A DNA stretch of 8,284 bases from Kiloniellales bacterium (GCA_030067055.1 JASJAL010000075.1:1-8284); one strand, 5' to 3'; positions 1 through 6,825 are shown, counted from the stretch's first letter. Translations and numbers: made by a program. Notes: generated from the sequence alone by a model not told the origin.

Positions 1-1743
1 TTCGTGATGACCATTCCCTGGATCGCGATCGGGTTCTGGAACTCGGTCATCGGCGTGACCCTGGCCCTGGGCGGGCGCGGGGTCGAAAAGACCAGCCCCT
101 TCATGGCGCGGGTCGACGATAGGGCGCCGATCGACACCCGTACCGCGCTGATCATGCCGGTCTACAACGAAGACCCGGGACGGGTCTTCGATCACATCGA
201 GCGGATCCTCGACTCGCTGGACGACACCGGCGAGGCCCGACATTTCGAGTTCTTCCTGCTGAGCGACACCAACAAGCCGGAGATCGCCGCCGAGGAAGAG
301 CGGCGCTTCGCCGAACTCGCCAAGCGGGACCCCCGACCAGGGCGCCTGCACTACCGTCGCCGCCAGGACAATGTCGGCCAGAAAGCCGGCAACGTCCGGG
401 ACTTCTGCGAGCGCTGGGGCGAGGGCTTCGACTTCATGGTGGTCCTCGACGCCGACAGCATCATGACCGGCGGGACCATCCTGCACATGGTCCGGGTCAT
501 GCAGGCCAACGCGCGGCTCGGTATCCTGCAGACCCTGATCGCCGGTTTGCCGGCGCGCAGCGCCTTCGCCCGGATCTTCCAGTTCGGGATGCGCCAGGGC
601 ATGCGGACCTACACCATGGGCAGCGCCTGGTGGCTGGGCGAGGACGGACCCTATTGGGGGCACAACGCAATCATCCGGGTCGCGCCCTTCATCGCCCACT
701 GCGAACTGCCGATTCTGCCCGGGCGCGCGCCGCTCGGCGGCCGGATCTTGAGCCATGACCAGGTCGAGGCCGCGATGATCCGCCGCGGCGGCTACGAGGT
801 CCGCGTTCTGCCCGCCGAGTTGGGCAGTTACGAGGAGAACCCGCCGACGATCCTCGACTTCATCAAGCGCGACTTGCGCTGGTGCCAGGGCAACATGCAG
901 TACTTTCAGCTGCTGAACATGCCGGGCCTGCTGCCGATGGGCCGCTTGCAACTGGTGCTGGCGATCCTGATGTACGCTTCCTCGCTATTCTGGCTGGGCT
1001 TTCTGACCCTGAGTCTGGGCCAGGCGGTCATCTACGGCCTGGGCGCCGACCCGAGCGAGATCGCGCCCTTGTTCGGGACCTACTGGGGCAGCATCGATGC
1101 CGGAGCGGGGCTCGCCTTCTTCGTGGTGATGATGGGCATGACCTTCATGCCCAAGCTGCTGGGCATCGTCGAGATCATGGTCCAGAGGGCCAAGCGGCGC
1201 AGCTATGGCGGCAGCGGGCGGTTGTTGACCAGCGCCCTGGTCGAGTTCGTGTTCTCGGTGCTGATCGCCCCGATCCTGGCGGTGGTCCACAGCATCTTCA
1301 TCATCGGCCTGGTGTTCGGGCGCTGCGTCACCTGGGAGGCCCAGGACCGCGACGGCCATCAGATCGGGCTTCGCGAGGCGGCAGCCGCCTTCTGGCCGCA
1401 GACCCTGGGCGGCCTGGGCTGGACCGCCGCGCTGGCCTTGGCGGCGCCCAGCGTGCTGCCCTTCGCTTCGCCGATCCTGATCCCATTGACCTTCTCAATA
1501 CCTTTTGCCCTCATCACCTCTCGCATGGATTTCGGCCGGCTGCTCGCCCGCGTGCAGCTCTGCCCGATGCCCGAGGAGCTGATGCAGAGCCAGAGGATCG
1601 TCTTCGATCAGGCACGGCCGACCCTTGCGGTGCCGGCCGTCGAAGGGGTGCCGATCATCACCGAGCCGAACCGGCCGGCCCAGGCCCAGGCAGCGGCCAT
1701 CGCGCGGGCGCAGGAACGGACCACGGACGGGCGCTGGCTATGA
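1..1743 (+). CDS. opgH: Glucans biosynthesis glucosyltransferase H (OpgH/MdoH), 5' truncated
   Basis: Inner-membrane family 2 glycosyltransferase that polymerises glucose from UDP-glucose into the linear backbone of osmoregulated periplasmic glucans and is thought to deliver it to the periplasm. The reading frame is open from base 1, so the N-terminus is missing; 580 residues are visible. A membrane segment lies at visible residues 4-24. The cytoplasmic catalytic domain follows, with the MPVYNED strand near 52-58, the DAD metal/UDP-sugar site at 150-152, an SHD acidic motif at 251-253 and the RDLRWCQG acceptor motif (R/Q-xx-RW type) at 290-297. Hydrophobic segments recur at about 317-349, 367-394, 408-440 and 468-506, as in the OpgH topology. 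The C-terminus is an Ala/Pro/Gln-rich tail. The stop overlaps the opgC start (ATGA), implying one operon, the same opgH-opgC order described for Rhodobacter sphaeroides. Identity is secure from the catalytic motifs; only the true start is unknown. Confidence 0.96.
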   Translation, partial: FVMTIPWIAIGFWNSVIGVTLALGGRGVEKTSPFMARVDDRAPIDTRTALIMPVYNEDPGRVFDHIERILDSLDDTGEARHFEFFLLSDTNKPEIAAEEERRFAELAKRDPRPGRLHYRRRQDNVGQKAGNVRDFCERWGEGFDFMVVLDADSIMTGGTILHMVRVMQANARLGILQTLIAGLPARSAFARIFQFGMRQGMRTYTMGSAWWLGEDGPYWGHNAIIRVAPFIAHCELPILPGRAPLGGRILSHDQVEAAMIRRGGYEVRVLPAELGSYEENPPTILDFIKRDLRWCQGNMQYFQLLNMPGLLPMGRLQLVLAILMYASSLFWLGFLTLSLGQAVIYGLGADPSEIAPLFGTYWGSIDAGAGLAFFVVMMGMTFMPKLLGIVEIMVQRAKRRSYGGSGRLLTSALVEFVFSVLIAPILAVVHSIFIIGLVFGRCVTWEAQDRDGHQIGLREAAAAFWPQTLGGLGWTAALALAAPSVLPFASPILIPLTFSIPFALITSRMDFGRLLARVQLCPMPEELMQSQRIVFDQARPTLAVPAVEGVPIITEPNRPAQAQAAAIARAQERTTDGRWL

Positions 1744-3014
1744 GCAACACGCCAAGCCGCGAAAGGAGCGAGCGGGACGTCCGCCTGGACTTCTTCCGCG
1801 GCTTGGCGATGTTCATCATCTTCATCGCCCACGTCCCGGCCAACCCCTGGGGCCGCTATATCCCGGCCAGGTTCGGCCCTTCGGACGCGACCGAGATCTT
1901 CGTCTTCTGCTCCGGCTTCGCCTCGGCGCTGGCCTTCGGCAGCATCTTCGTCAAGAAGGGCTTCTTCCTGGGCACGGCGCGGATCGTCTACCGCGCTTGG
2001 CAGATCTACTGGGCTCACATCTGCCTCTTCCTGATGACCGCGAGCGTCGTCGTCCTGGGCACCGAGTTCATCGGGATCAAGGATTACGTCGGCCGGCTGA
2101 ACCTGCATCACTTTTTCGACGACCCGGCCAACGGCGTCGTCCACCTCCTGACCCTGACCTACGTGCCGAACTACTTCGACATCCTGCCGATGTACTTCGG
2201 CGTGCTGATGATGATCCCGATCATGATGGCGCTGAGCCGGATTCACGTCGGCCTGGCGATCGGCTTCAGCCTGACCCTCTGGGCGGTGAACATGACCTTC
2301 AGCTTCGGCCTCCCGGCCGAATGGTGGTCGGACCGGCCCTGGTTCTTCAATCCCTTCGGCTGGCAGCTGATCTTCTTCACCGGCTTCGCCTTCGCCTCGG
2401 GCTGGATCAAGCCGCCGGCGCCGAACAAGTGGCTGGTCGGCCTGGCGCTGGTCTTCGTTCTGGCCATGATCCCGATGAAGTACGCGCCGATCTGGAAGAA
2501 CGTCGAGGTCATCAACACCATCAGCTACAACCTGCTCTGGGGCTTCCAGAAGACCGATTTCGGCGTGCTCCGCTGGGTCCACTTCCTGGCCCTGGCCTAC
2601 CTGGTCCTCTGCCTGCTGTCCGGGCGGGAGCGGCTGCTCAGGGCCGCCGTCTTCAAGCCGATCGTCAAGGTCGGCCAGCAGGCCCTGGCGGTCTTCGTCA
2701 CCTCGATGGTGGCGGCGCAGGCCAGCGGCATGGCCCTGGACGTGATGGGCCGGGATCCGCTGGATTACGTGATCATCCACGCCGTCGGCTTCGCCCTGCT
2801 GATCGCCGTGGCCTACACCGTGGGCTACTTCAAGTCGGCACCTTGGTACCGCGCGCGGCCGCAGCCGCCGCGTCTCCAGGTCGCGCCGGCGCCGATTCAG
2901 CCAAGCGAAGCAGTCGGCGAAACGACCATACCCGAGCCGGCGGCCAATCCGGTTGCGCCCCAGCCGAAGCCCTTGGCTCCGGCGGCGCGGCGCCGACAGC
3001 ACCAGCGCCGCTGA
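1740..3014 (+). CDS. opgC: OpgC family periplasmic glucan succinyltransferase
   Basis: Polytopic inner-membrane protein of 424 residues, close to the usual OpgC length. OpgC adds succinyl groups to periplasmic glucans, giving them negative charge. The ATG at 1740 shares bases with the opgH stop, so translation is probably coupled; the reading frame is open further upstream, but that part lies inside opgH in another frame, and no good Shine-Dalgarno is seen before the ATG. The N-terminal motif RLDFFRGLAMF (15-25) followed by H31 resembles the D-xx-RG...H arrangement of membrane acyltransferases, with D17, R20 and H31 likely functional. About ten hydrophobic segments follow, the last around YVIIHAVGFALLIAVAYTVG. 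After the last segment comes a roughly 50-residue tail rich in Pro, Ala and Gln that ends in a basic cluster (RRRQHQRR). Family assignment is firm; succinyl as the transferred group is inferred from characterised homologues and from the neighbouring opgH. Confidence 0.92.
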   Translation: MSNTPSRERSERDVRLDFFRGLAMFIIFIAHVPANPWGRYIPARFGPSDATEIFVFCSGFASALAFGSIFVKKGFFLGTARIVYRAWQIYWAHICLFLMTASVVVLGTEFIGIKDYVGRLNLHHFFDDPANGVVHLLTLTYVPNYFDILPMYFGVLMMIPIMMALSRIHVGLAIGFSLTLWAVNMTFSFGLPAEWWSDRPWFFNPFGWQLIFFTGFAFASGWIKPPAPNKWLVGLALVFVLAMIPMKYAPIWKNVEVINTISYNLLWGFQKTDFGVLRWVHFLALAYLVLCLLSGRERLLRAAVFKPIVKVGQQALAVFVTSMVAAQASGMALDVMGRDPLDYVIIHAVGFALLIAVAYTVGYFKSAPWYRARPQPPRLQVAPAPIQPSEAVGETTIPEPAANPVAPQPKPLAPAARRRQHQRR

Positions 3015-3026
3015 GGGCCTCCGGCT

Positions 3027-3449
3027 TCACTTCACCAGCGTGACCGGAACCTCGACCAGCGAGATGACCTTGCTCGTGACCGAGCCGAGCAGCAGGCCGG
3101 CGACCCGTCCGAGGCCACGCGTGCCCATCACGATGGCGTCGCAGGCCTGCGCGCGGGCGTAGTCCGCGATGGTCTCGGCGACCGGTCCGACCTCGATCGC
3201 GACCCGGTGGTCCAGCTTGGTCGAGGCCAGGAGCGCGCGGGCCCGGACCAGCGCCTTCTCACCCTCCTCCCGGTGCAGGTCGGCGACCGACTCCGCGCTG
3301 ACGAAGTCGGTGATCGATGTCGGGATCGTCGGCTGAACGTTGAGCAGGTGGAGGGTCGTGCCGGGCGACCGCGCGGCCTTGTCGATCCCGACCTGGAGCG
3401 CTCGGATCGAGGCCTCGGAGCCGTCGACCGGTATCAGGAGTGAGTTCAC
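3027..3449 (-). CDS. Universal stress protein (UspA family), single domain
   Basis: Small cytoplasmic ATP-binding protein of 140 residues, the normal length for a single Usp domain. The N-terminus LLIPVDGSEAS (4-14) is the first beta strand and loop, with D9 at the usual adenine-binding position. The signature G-2x-G-9x-G-S is intact at 109-123 (G109, G112, G122, S123), which places it among ATP-binding Usp proteins rather than the non-binding UspA type. The GTG start at 3449 is chosen because GGGAGG precedes it by 7 bases and because it puts the family's first strand at the very N-terminus; longer in-frame starts (for example 3620) would add a low-complexity Ser/Pro/Arg stretch unlike the family. 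It lies downstream of psuG on the same strand but 257 bases away, so it may have its own promoter. It converges on opgC with 12 bases between stops. What stress or partner it serves cannot be read from the sequence. Confidence 0.92.
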   Translation of the reverse strand: MNSLLIPVDGSEASIRALQVGIDKAARSPGTTLHLLNVQPTIPTSITDFVSAESVADLHREEGEKALVRARALLASTKLDHRVAIEVGPVAETIADYARAQACDAIVMGTRGLGRVAGLLLGSVTSKVISLVEVPVTLVK

Positions 3450-3456
3450 CTCGAAG

Positions 3457-3462
3457 CCTCCC
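3457..3462 (-). promoter_or_regulatory. Ribosome binding site deciding the usp start
   Basis: GGGAGG on the minus strand, 7 bases before the GTG at 3449. It is a near-perfect Shine-Dalgarno with good spacing and is the main reason for preferring the 140-residue product over longer in-frame alternatives. Confidence 0.75.
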
Positions 3463-3653
3463 TGAAATTGTGCGGCGGCATAACGGGCTGACCGCGACCA
3501 CGCAGAGGGCGAAGGACGCGGCGAAGAGGGTGCGGTAGCCATCGACCCGTTCGCCCAGCACGTCGGCCTGCGCCGGTCGCTGAGGGGGCCTTGGAACTCG
3601 CTGGGCGCATGGCCGGTCACCCGGAAAAGGGGCGGAATCGGAACGTGTACGAA

Positions 3654-3673
3654 TGGCTAGCCAGCCTATAGGC
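3654..3673. repeat. Two abutting perfect 10-bp palindromes
   Basis: TGGCTAGCCA at 3654-3663 is immediately followed by GCCTATAGGC at 3664-3673; both are perfect palindromes. They sit in the psuG-usp gap, 34 bases after the psuG stop and about 205 bases before the usp start. They could be an operator pair for usp. There is no T tract, so a simple intrinsic terminator is unlikely. The region is also locally less GC-rich than its surroundings. Confidence 0.45.
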
Positions 3674-3690
3674 CTGCGCGGCCCATGCAA
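3663..3690 (-). promoter_or_regulatory. Weak candidate sigma-70-type promoter for usp
   Basis: On the minus strand, TTGCAT (3685-3690) is followed after 16 bases by TAGGCT (3663-3668). The -35 box matches 4 of 6 consensus bases. The -10 box keeps only T1, A2 and T6. It overlaps the second abutting palindrome, as expected for a regulated promoter. It would give a leader of roughly 200 bases before usp, which is long. This is a pattern match only. Confidence 0.2.
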
Positions 3691-3706
3691 GCCGTAGAGG
3701 CGCCCG

Positions 3707-4621
3707 TCACCGCGGCTCCCGCGCCAGGGCCAGGGCGATGCGGGCGGCCAGGCGGGCGTTGTTCTCGACCAGGGCGACGTTGGCCTCGAGGCTGCGGCCC
3801 CCGGTCGCCTCGAGCACCCGCTCGAGCAGGAAGGGCGTGACCTCCTTGCCCGAGATCCCTTCTGCGTCGGCCCTTGTCACCGCGGCCTCGATCACCGGTG
3901 CGATCTCCGCTTCAGGGATCTCGGCGGCCTCGGGGATCGGGTTCGCCAGCATCTGACCGCCGGTGATCCCCAGGCCGGCGCGCAGGCGGTGCGCCCGGGC
4001 GACCTGATCCTCCCGGTCCATGCGCAGCGGACAGGCCAGGCCGCTGTCCCGGGACCAGAAGGCCGGGAAGGCATCGGTCTGCCAGCCGATTACCGGGACG
4101 CCGCGGGTCTCCAGCGCCTCCAGGGTCTTGGGCAGGTCGAGGATGGCCTTGGCCCCGGCGCAGACCACGGTGACCGCCGTCCGGGCCAGCTCGTCGAGGT
4201 CTGCGGAGACGTCGAAGCTGCGTTCCGCGCCACGGTGCACGCCGCCGATCCCGCCGGTGGCGAAGCACTCGATCCCGGCGAGCCTGGCGCAGATCATGGT
4301 CGCCGCGACGGTCGTCGAGCCGTCGCCGCCCACAGCCATCCGCGCGGCCAGGTCGGCGCGGGACAGCTTCGCGACCTCAGGCGCCCGCGCCAGGGTTTCG
4401 AGCTGCCTGTCGTCGAGCCCGACGCGAATCCGTCCTTCGAGTACGGCAATCGTGGCGGGGACGGCGCCCTCGGCCCGGACCGCCGCCTCCACCATGCGGG
4501 CGGTTTCCAGGTTGCGCGGCCAGGGCAGGCCGTGAGTCACGATGGTGCTCTCCAGCGCGACCACCGCGACGCCCTCGGCCAGGGCGGCGGCGACTTCGGG
4601 ACTCTTTTCGATCCGGGTCAT
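3707..4621 (-). CDS. psuG: Pseudouridine-5'-phosphate glycosidase PsuG
   Basis: Cytoplasmic enzyme of 304 residues that cleaves the C-C glycosidic bond of pseudouridine 5'-phosphate to uracil and ribose 5-phosphate; the in vivo direction is degradation. Family landmarks are complete: ALESTIVTHGLPWP near the N-terminus with E24, KLSRADLA with K85, the glycine-rich ATGGIGGVHRGAE stretch at 121-133, D141, CAGAKAILD with K158 as the predicted Schiff-base lysine, GWQTDAFPAFW at 179-189, ANPIPE at 226-231 and EANVALVENNA at 279-289 with N281. K85, D141, K158 and N281 sit at a constant offset of 8 from the E. coli residues K93, D149, K166 and N289 as I recall them. The ATG at 4621 overlaps the psuK stop by 4 bases (ATGA), so the pair is almost certainly cotranscribed and translationally coupled. 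Nothing suggests loss of function. Confidence 0.96.
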   Translation of the reverse strand: MTRIEKSPEVAAALAEGVAVVALESTIVTHGLPWPRNLETARMVEAAVRAEGAVPATIAVLEGRIRVGLDDRQLETLARAPEVAKLSRADLAARMAVGGDGSTTVAATMICARLAGIECFATGGIGGVHRGAERSFDVSADLDELARTAVTVVCAGAKAILDLPKTLEALETRGVPVIGWQTDAFPAFWSRDSGLACPLRMDREDQVARAHRLRAGLGITGGQMLANPIPEAAEIPEAEIAPVIEAAVTRADAEGISGKEVTPFLLERVLEATGGRSLEANVALVENNARLAARIALALAREPR

Positions 4622-5466
4622 GCGGCCTGCCGGCGGGCGGCGGCGAGGCCCGCGCCCAAGGCCGCCTCGGGAGGCTGGCCCTTCAGGGTCGCGGCCAGGT
4701 GTGCGGCCAGGAGCGCGTCACCTGCCCCGGTCACGGAGCGAAGCGTACCGCCCTCGGGCCGCAGGGTCGCCACGCCGTGGGGGCCCGCGTCGGTGGCGGC
4801 ATGGGGTCCGTCGGTCACGACCGCGCGGACAACACCCCGGGCCACGAGCGCCCGCGCCGCCGCCTCGGCGGTCTCGAAGCGGGTCGCGCAGATCACCTCC
4901 GCCTCGGCACGGTTGCCATAGAGCCTGTCGAGACGGTCCAGGATCGGGCGGAGCCTTGGCGCCTTGGCCGGCGATACCGCGTCGGCGATCAGGGCTGGGC
5001 GCCCCTCCCGCACCGCCAGGGCCCGGATCACCTCCACGGGCAGGTTCGCGTCGAGGAACCAGGCCTCTGCGTGGAGCAGGCGACCGAGGGAAAGGTCCGC
5101 GGGCGTCAGCGCGTCGAGCGCGGCCGCATCGGCGACCGCGGCCAGCAGCTCCCCCTCGGCATCTTCGATCGCCACGTAGCAACCTGTCGCTGCCTCTCTG
5201 CCGACAAGCAGCCCCTTCGTCTCGATGCCGTCTTCCGACAGCGCCGCCCGCAGGCGCCGCCCTTCTTCGTCGTTCCCGAGCGGTGCGACCAGGGCGACCC
5301 GGCAACCCGCTGTCGCGAGTGACCGGGCGACGTTGAGTGCGACCCCGCCCGGGCGCCGCTCGACCCGGCCGGGCGTATCCGGACTGGGCGCCGGCGCCTG
5401 GGCGCGGGCGATCACGTCCCAGTGGGCCGCCCCGAAGCATACGATCTCTGGTTCTTCACGCGTCAC
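4618..5466 (-). CDS. psuK: PfkB-family carbohydrate kinase, probable pseudouridine kinase PsuK
   Basis: Ribokinase-like (PfkB) kinase of 282 residues. PsuK phosphorylates pseudouridine at the 5' position with ATP, making the substrate for PsuG. Visible features are the first strand IVCFGAAHWDVIARA with D17 in the sugar-binding position, the RRPGGVALNVARSLATAG segment at 37-54 (first PfkB signature), and the C-terminal TGAGDALLAAHL at 246-257 with D250 as catalytic base and the GAG anion hole. The start is GTG at 5466; no good Shine-Dalgarno precedes it, but a start there places the first strand at residue 7 as usual, and the frame is closed upstream. Specificity for pseudouridine is inferred from the 4-base overlap with psuG, since PfkB sequences alone rarely reveal the sugar. 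No pseudouridine transporter gene lies alongside in the window. It is slightly shorter than E. coli PsuK. Confidence 0.85.
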   Translation of the reverse strand: MTREEPEIVCFGAAHWDVIARAQAPAPSPDTPGRVERRPGGVALNVARSLATAGCRVALVAPLGNDEEGRRLRAALSEDGIETKGLLVGREAATGCYVAIEDAEGELLAAVADAAALDALTPADLSLGRLLHAEAWFLDANLPVEVIRALAVREGRPALIADAVSPAKAPRLRPILDRLDRLYGNRAEAEVICATRFETAEAAARALVARGVVRAVVTDGPHAATDAGPHGVATLRPEGGTLRSVTGAGDALLAAHLAATLKGQPPEAALGAGLAAARRQAA

Positions 5467-5544
5467 GTGGAGGGGCGTCCCGGCCTGGCCACTTTGGCTT
5501 CCGTTCGAAAGGTCTCGCGATCCTAGCCCAGGGCTTCCGACGGC

Positions 5545-5581
5545 GCGCTCAGAAATCTGCGCGCTGACCGCGGGCAGCGCG
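5545..5581. promoter_or_regulatory. Two overlapping dyads in the psuK/deacetylase divergent region, possible operator
   Basis: The 183-base gap between divergent psuK and the deacetylase gene contains two near-perfect inverted repeats. The first spans 5545-5564, with arms GCGC-T-CAGA and TCTG-C-GCGC around AA and one mismatched pair. The second spans 5560-5581, with arms CGCGCTG and CAGCGCG around CCGCGG and one mismatched pair. Their centres are 16 bases apart and they share bases 5560-5564. Read outward to inward, the four half-sites all begin GCGC followed by T or G. This is a plausible site for a regulator of one or both genes. The local richness in GCGC makes chance a real alternative. 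Confidence 0.35.
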
Positions 5582-5649
5582 GCGATGCGTTGACCCGGGG
5601 CGGCGGGCCGGACAGAGTCGGGCTTTGACCTCGGCAGCGGACTCTACAA

Positions 5650-6690
5650 ATGAAGGCGGTCTTCGACCCGGCGCAAAAGGCCCATCATCCGCAGCGTTTC
5701 CTGGTAAGCGGCGCCTGGCAGCCGAGCCCGGAGACGCCGGAGCGGGCCGAGATCCTCCTGCGTGCCCTGGCCGAACTCGGCCTGGACGTCGAGGCACCGC
5801 CGGACTCCGGCCCCGCAGCCATCGCCGCGGTGCACGACCAACGCTACCTGACATTCCTCCAAGGAATCTATCCGCGCTGGTGCCGGATCGAAGGCGCGCC
5901 CGAGGAGGTCGTGCCCAACGTCCATCCGGTCGCCCGCCGGGGCGAGGCGGCGGCCGGCTACCCCGCCTCGGCGGTCGGGCAGGTCGGCTACCACGTCATG
6001 GACGGCGCGGCGCCGATCAACGCCGAGACCTGGGCCAGCGCCTACGCCGGCGCCCAGAGCGCGATCCGCGCCGCCGACCTGGTCCTGGGCGGCGATGCGC
6101 TGGCCTATGCGCTCTGCCGGCCGCCGGGCCACCACGCCACGGCCGACATGGCCGGCGGCTTCTGCTTCCTCAACAACGCCGCCATCGCCGCCGAACGGCT
6201 GCGGGAACGACACCAACGGGTCGCGGTCCTCGACGTTGACGTGCACCACGGCAACGGCACCCAGCAGATCTTCTACGGCCGTGGCGACGTGCTGACCGTC
6301 TCGCTCCACGCCGATCCGGTGCGCTTCTATCCCTTCTTCTGGGGCTACGCGGCGGAGACCGGCGAGGGCGAAGGCGAAGGCTGCAACCTGAACCTCCCGC
6401 TGGAGCGCGGCACAGGGGACGACGCCTTTCTGCAATCGCTGGACCTCGCGCTCGCGCGGATCGCCGACTTCTCGCCCGGCGCCCTGGTCGTCGCGCTGGG
6501 CCTCGACGCCCATGAGAGCGATCCCTTCCAGGGCTTGGCGATCACCACCGCGGGCTTCGCGCGGATCACCGAAAGGATCGCAGCCTTGAGGCTGCCGAGC
6601 GTCATCGTCCAGGAAGGCGGCTACGTCAGCGCGGCGCTCGGCGCCAACCTGGTCTCTGCACTGCAGGGTTTCCTGGAAGCTCCGGCCTGA
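5650..6690 (+). CDS. Zinc-dependent deacetylase, acetylpolyamine amidohydrolase / histone deacetylase superfamily
   Basis: Arginase-fold metalloenzyme of 346 residues, colinear from the first residue with the 341-residue acetylpolyamine amidohydrolase (aphA) of Mycoplana ramosa, which confirms the ATG at 5650 although its Shine-Dalgarno is weak. Such enzymes hydrolyse N-acetyl amides to acetate and free amine. All catalytic residues are present: the tandem histidines H161-H162 in CRPPGHHA, zinc ligands D197 and H199 in LDVDVHHGNGT, zinc ligand D286 in GLDAHESDP, and transition-state tyrosine Y325 in EGGY. The PFFWGYAAETG segment at 228-238 is also typical of the polyamine branch. However, by my alignment acidic residues linked to polyamine recognition in the Mycoplana enzyme (E17, E106, E117) correspond to F17, V109 and A120, so the substrate may not be an acetylpolyamine. 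It is divergent from psuK, and its stop is 148 bases before the next gene. No signal peptide is seen, so it is probably cytoplasmic. Confidence 0.93.
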   Translation: MKAVFDPAQKAHHPQRFLVSGAWQPSPETPERAEILLRALAELGLDVEAPPDSGPAAIAAVHDQRYLTFLQGIYPRWCRIEGAPEEVVPNVHPVARRGEAAAGYPASAVGQVGYHVMDGAAPINAETWASAYAGAQSAIRAADLVLGGDALAYALCRPPGHHATADMAGGFCFLNNAAIAAERLRERHQRVAVLDVDVHHGNGTQQIFYGRGDVLTVSLHADPVRFYPFFWGYAAETGEGEGEGCNLNLPLERGTGDDAFLQSLDLALARIADFSPGALVVALGLDAHESDPFQGLAITTAGFARITERIAALRLPSVIVQEGGYVSAALGANLVSALQGFLEAPA

Positions 6691-6745
6691 GACGGCCCGC
6701 CAGCCGCGCAGTCGCCGTTTCGTGGCCCTCGTGGGCACCGAAGCC

Positions 6746-6763
6746 GAAAATCCATGGCTTTTC
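6746..6763. promoter_or_regulatory. 18-bp near-perfect dyad upstream of the oligomer hydrolase gene, possible operator
   Basis: The sequence GAAAAT-CCATGG-CTTTTC is a palindrome with a single mismatched pair (T/C next to the CCATGG core). It lies in the 148-base gap, 18 bases before the candidate -35 box of the downstream gene and 55 bases after the deacetylase stop. Its A and T runs stand out in a very GC-rich window. An operator is one reading. A terminator for the deacetylase is another, but the short T4 run sits inside the arm rather than after it. Confidence 0.35.
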
Positions 6764-6781
6764 CACAGAACCCAGGCTCGC

Positions 6782-6809
6782 TTGCTGCACGGGAAACGTG
6801 TTTTATGGA
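6782..6809 (+). promoter_or_regulatory. Candidate sigma-70-type promoter for the oligomer hydrolase gene
   Basis: TTGCTG (6782-6787), a 16-base spacer, then TATGGA (6804-6809), within the least GC-rich part of the gap. A start of transcription near 6816 would leave a short leader of about 23 bases carrying the strong ribosome binding site. Sequence match only. Confidence 0.35.
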
Positions 6810-6825
6810 TCCTTCAAACCACCTG

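Noticed and set aside
882..1739. Upstream extension of the opgC reading frame inside opgH
   Set aside because: It overlaps opgH in another frame, reads as low-complexity Gly/Arg/Pro sequence typical of an antiphase shadow in GC-rich DNA, and the ATG at 1740 gives a normal-length OpgC.
1608..3002. Long minus-strand open frame opposite opgC
   Set aside because: It is highly charged low-complexity sequence without a family match, lies opposite a well-supported membrane protein gene, and long antisense frames are expected at this GC content.
2987..3011. 7-bp inverted repeat (GCGGCGC/GCGCCGC, 11-base loop) at the end of opgC as a terminator
   Set aside because: It lies within the coding sequence, has no following T run and is built from GC repeats that arise easily here.
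3450..3620. N-terminally extended universal stress protein starting at 3620
   Set aside because: The extra 57 residues are Ser/Pro/Arg-rich and unlike the family, while the GTG at 3449 has a strong ribosome binding site and puts the first Usp strand at the N-terminus.
5590..5618. TTGACC with CAGAGT 17 bases later as a promoter for the deacetylase gene
   Set aside because: The -35 match is good but the -10 hexamer shares only three bases with consensus; not strong enough to list as a feature.
6725..6736. GCCC-TCGT-GGGC hairpin after the deacetylase gene as a terminator
   Set aside because: The stem is only 4 bp and no T run follows.
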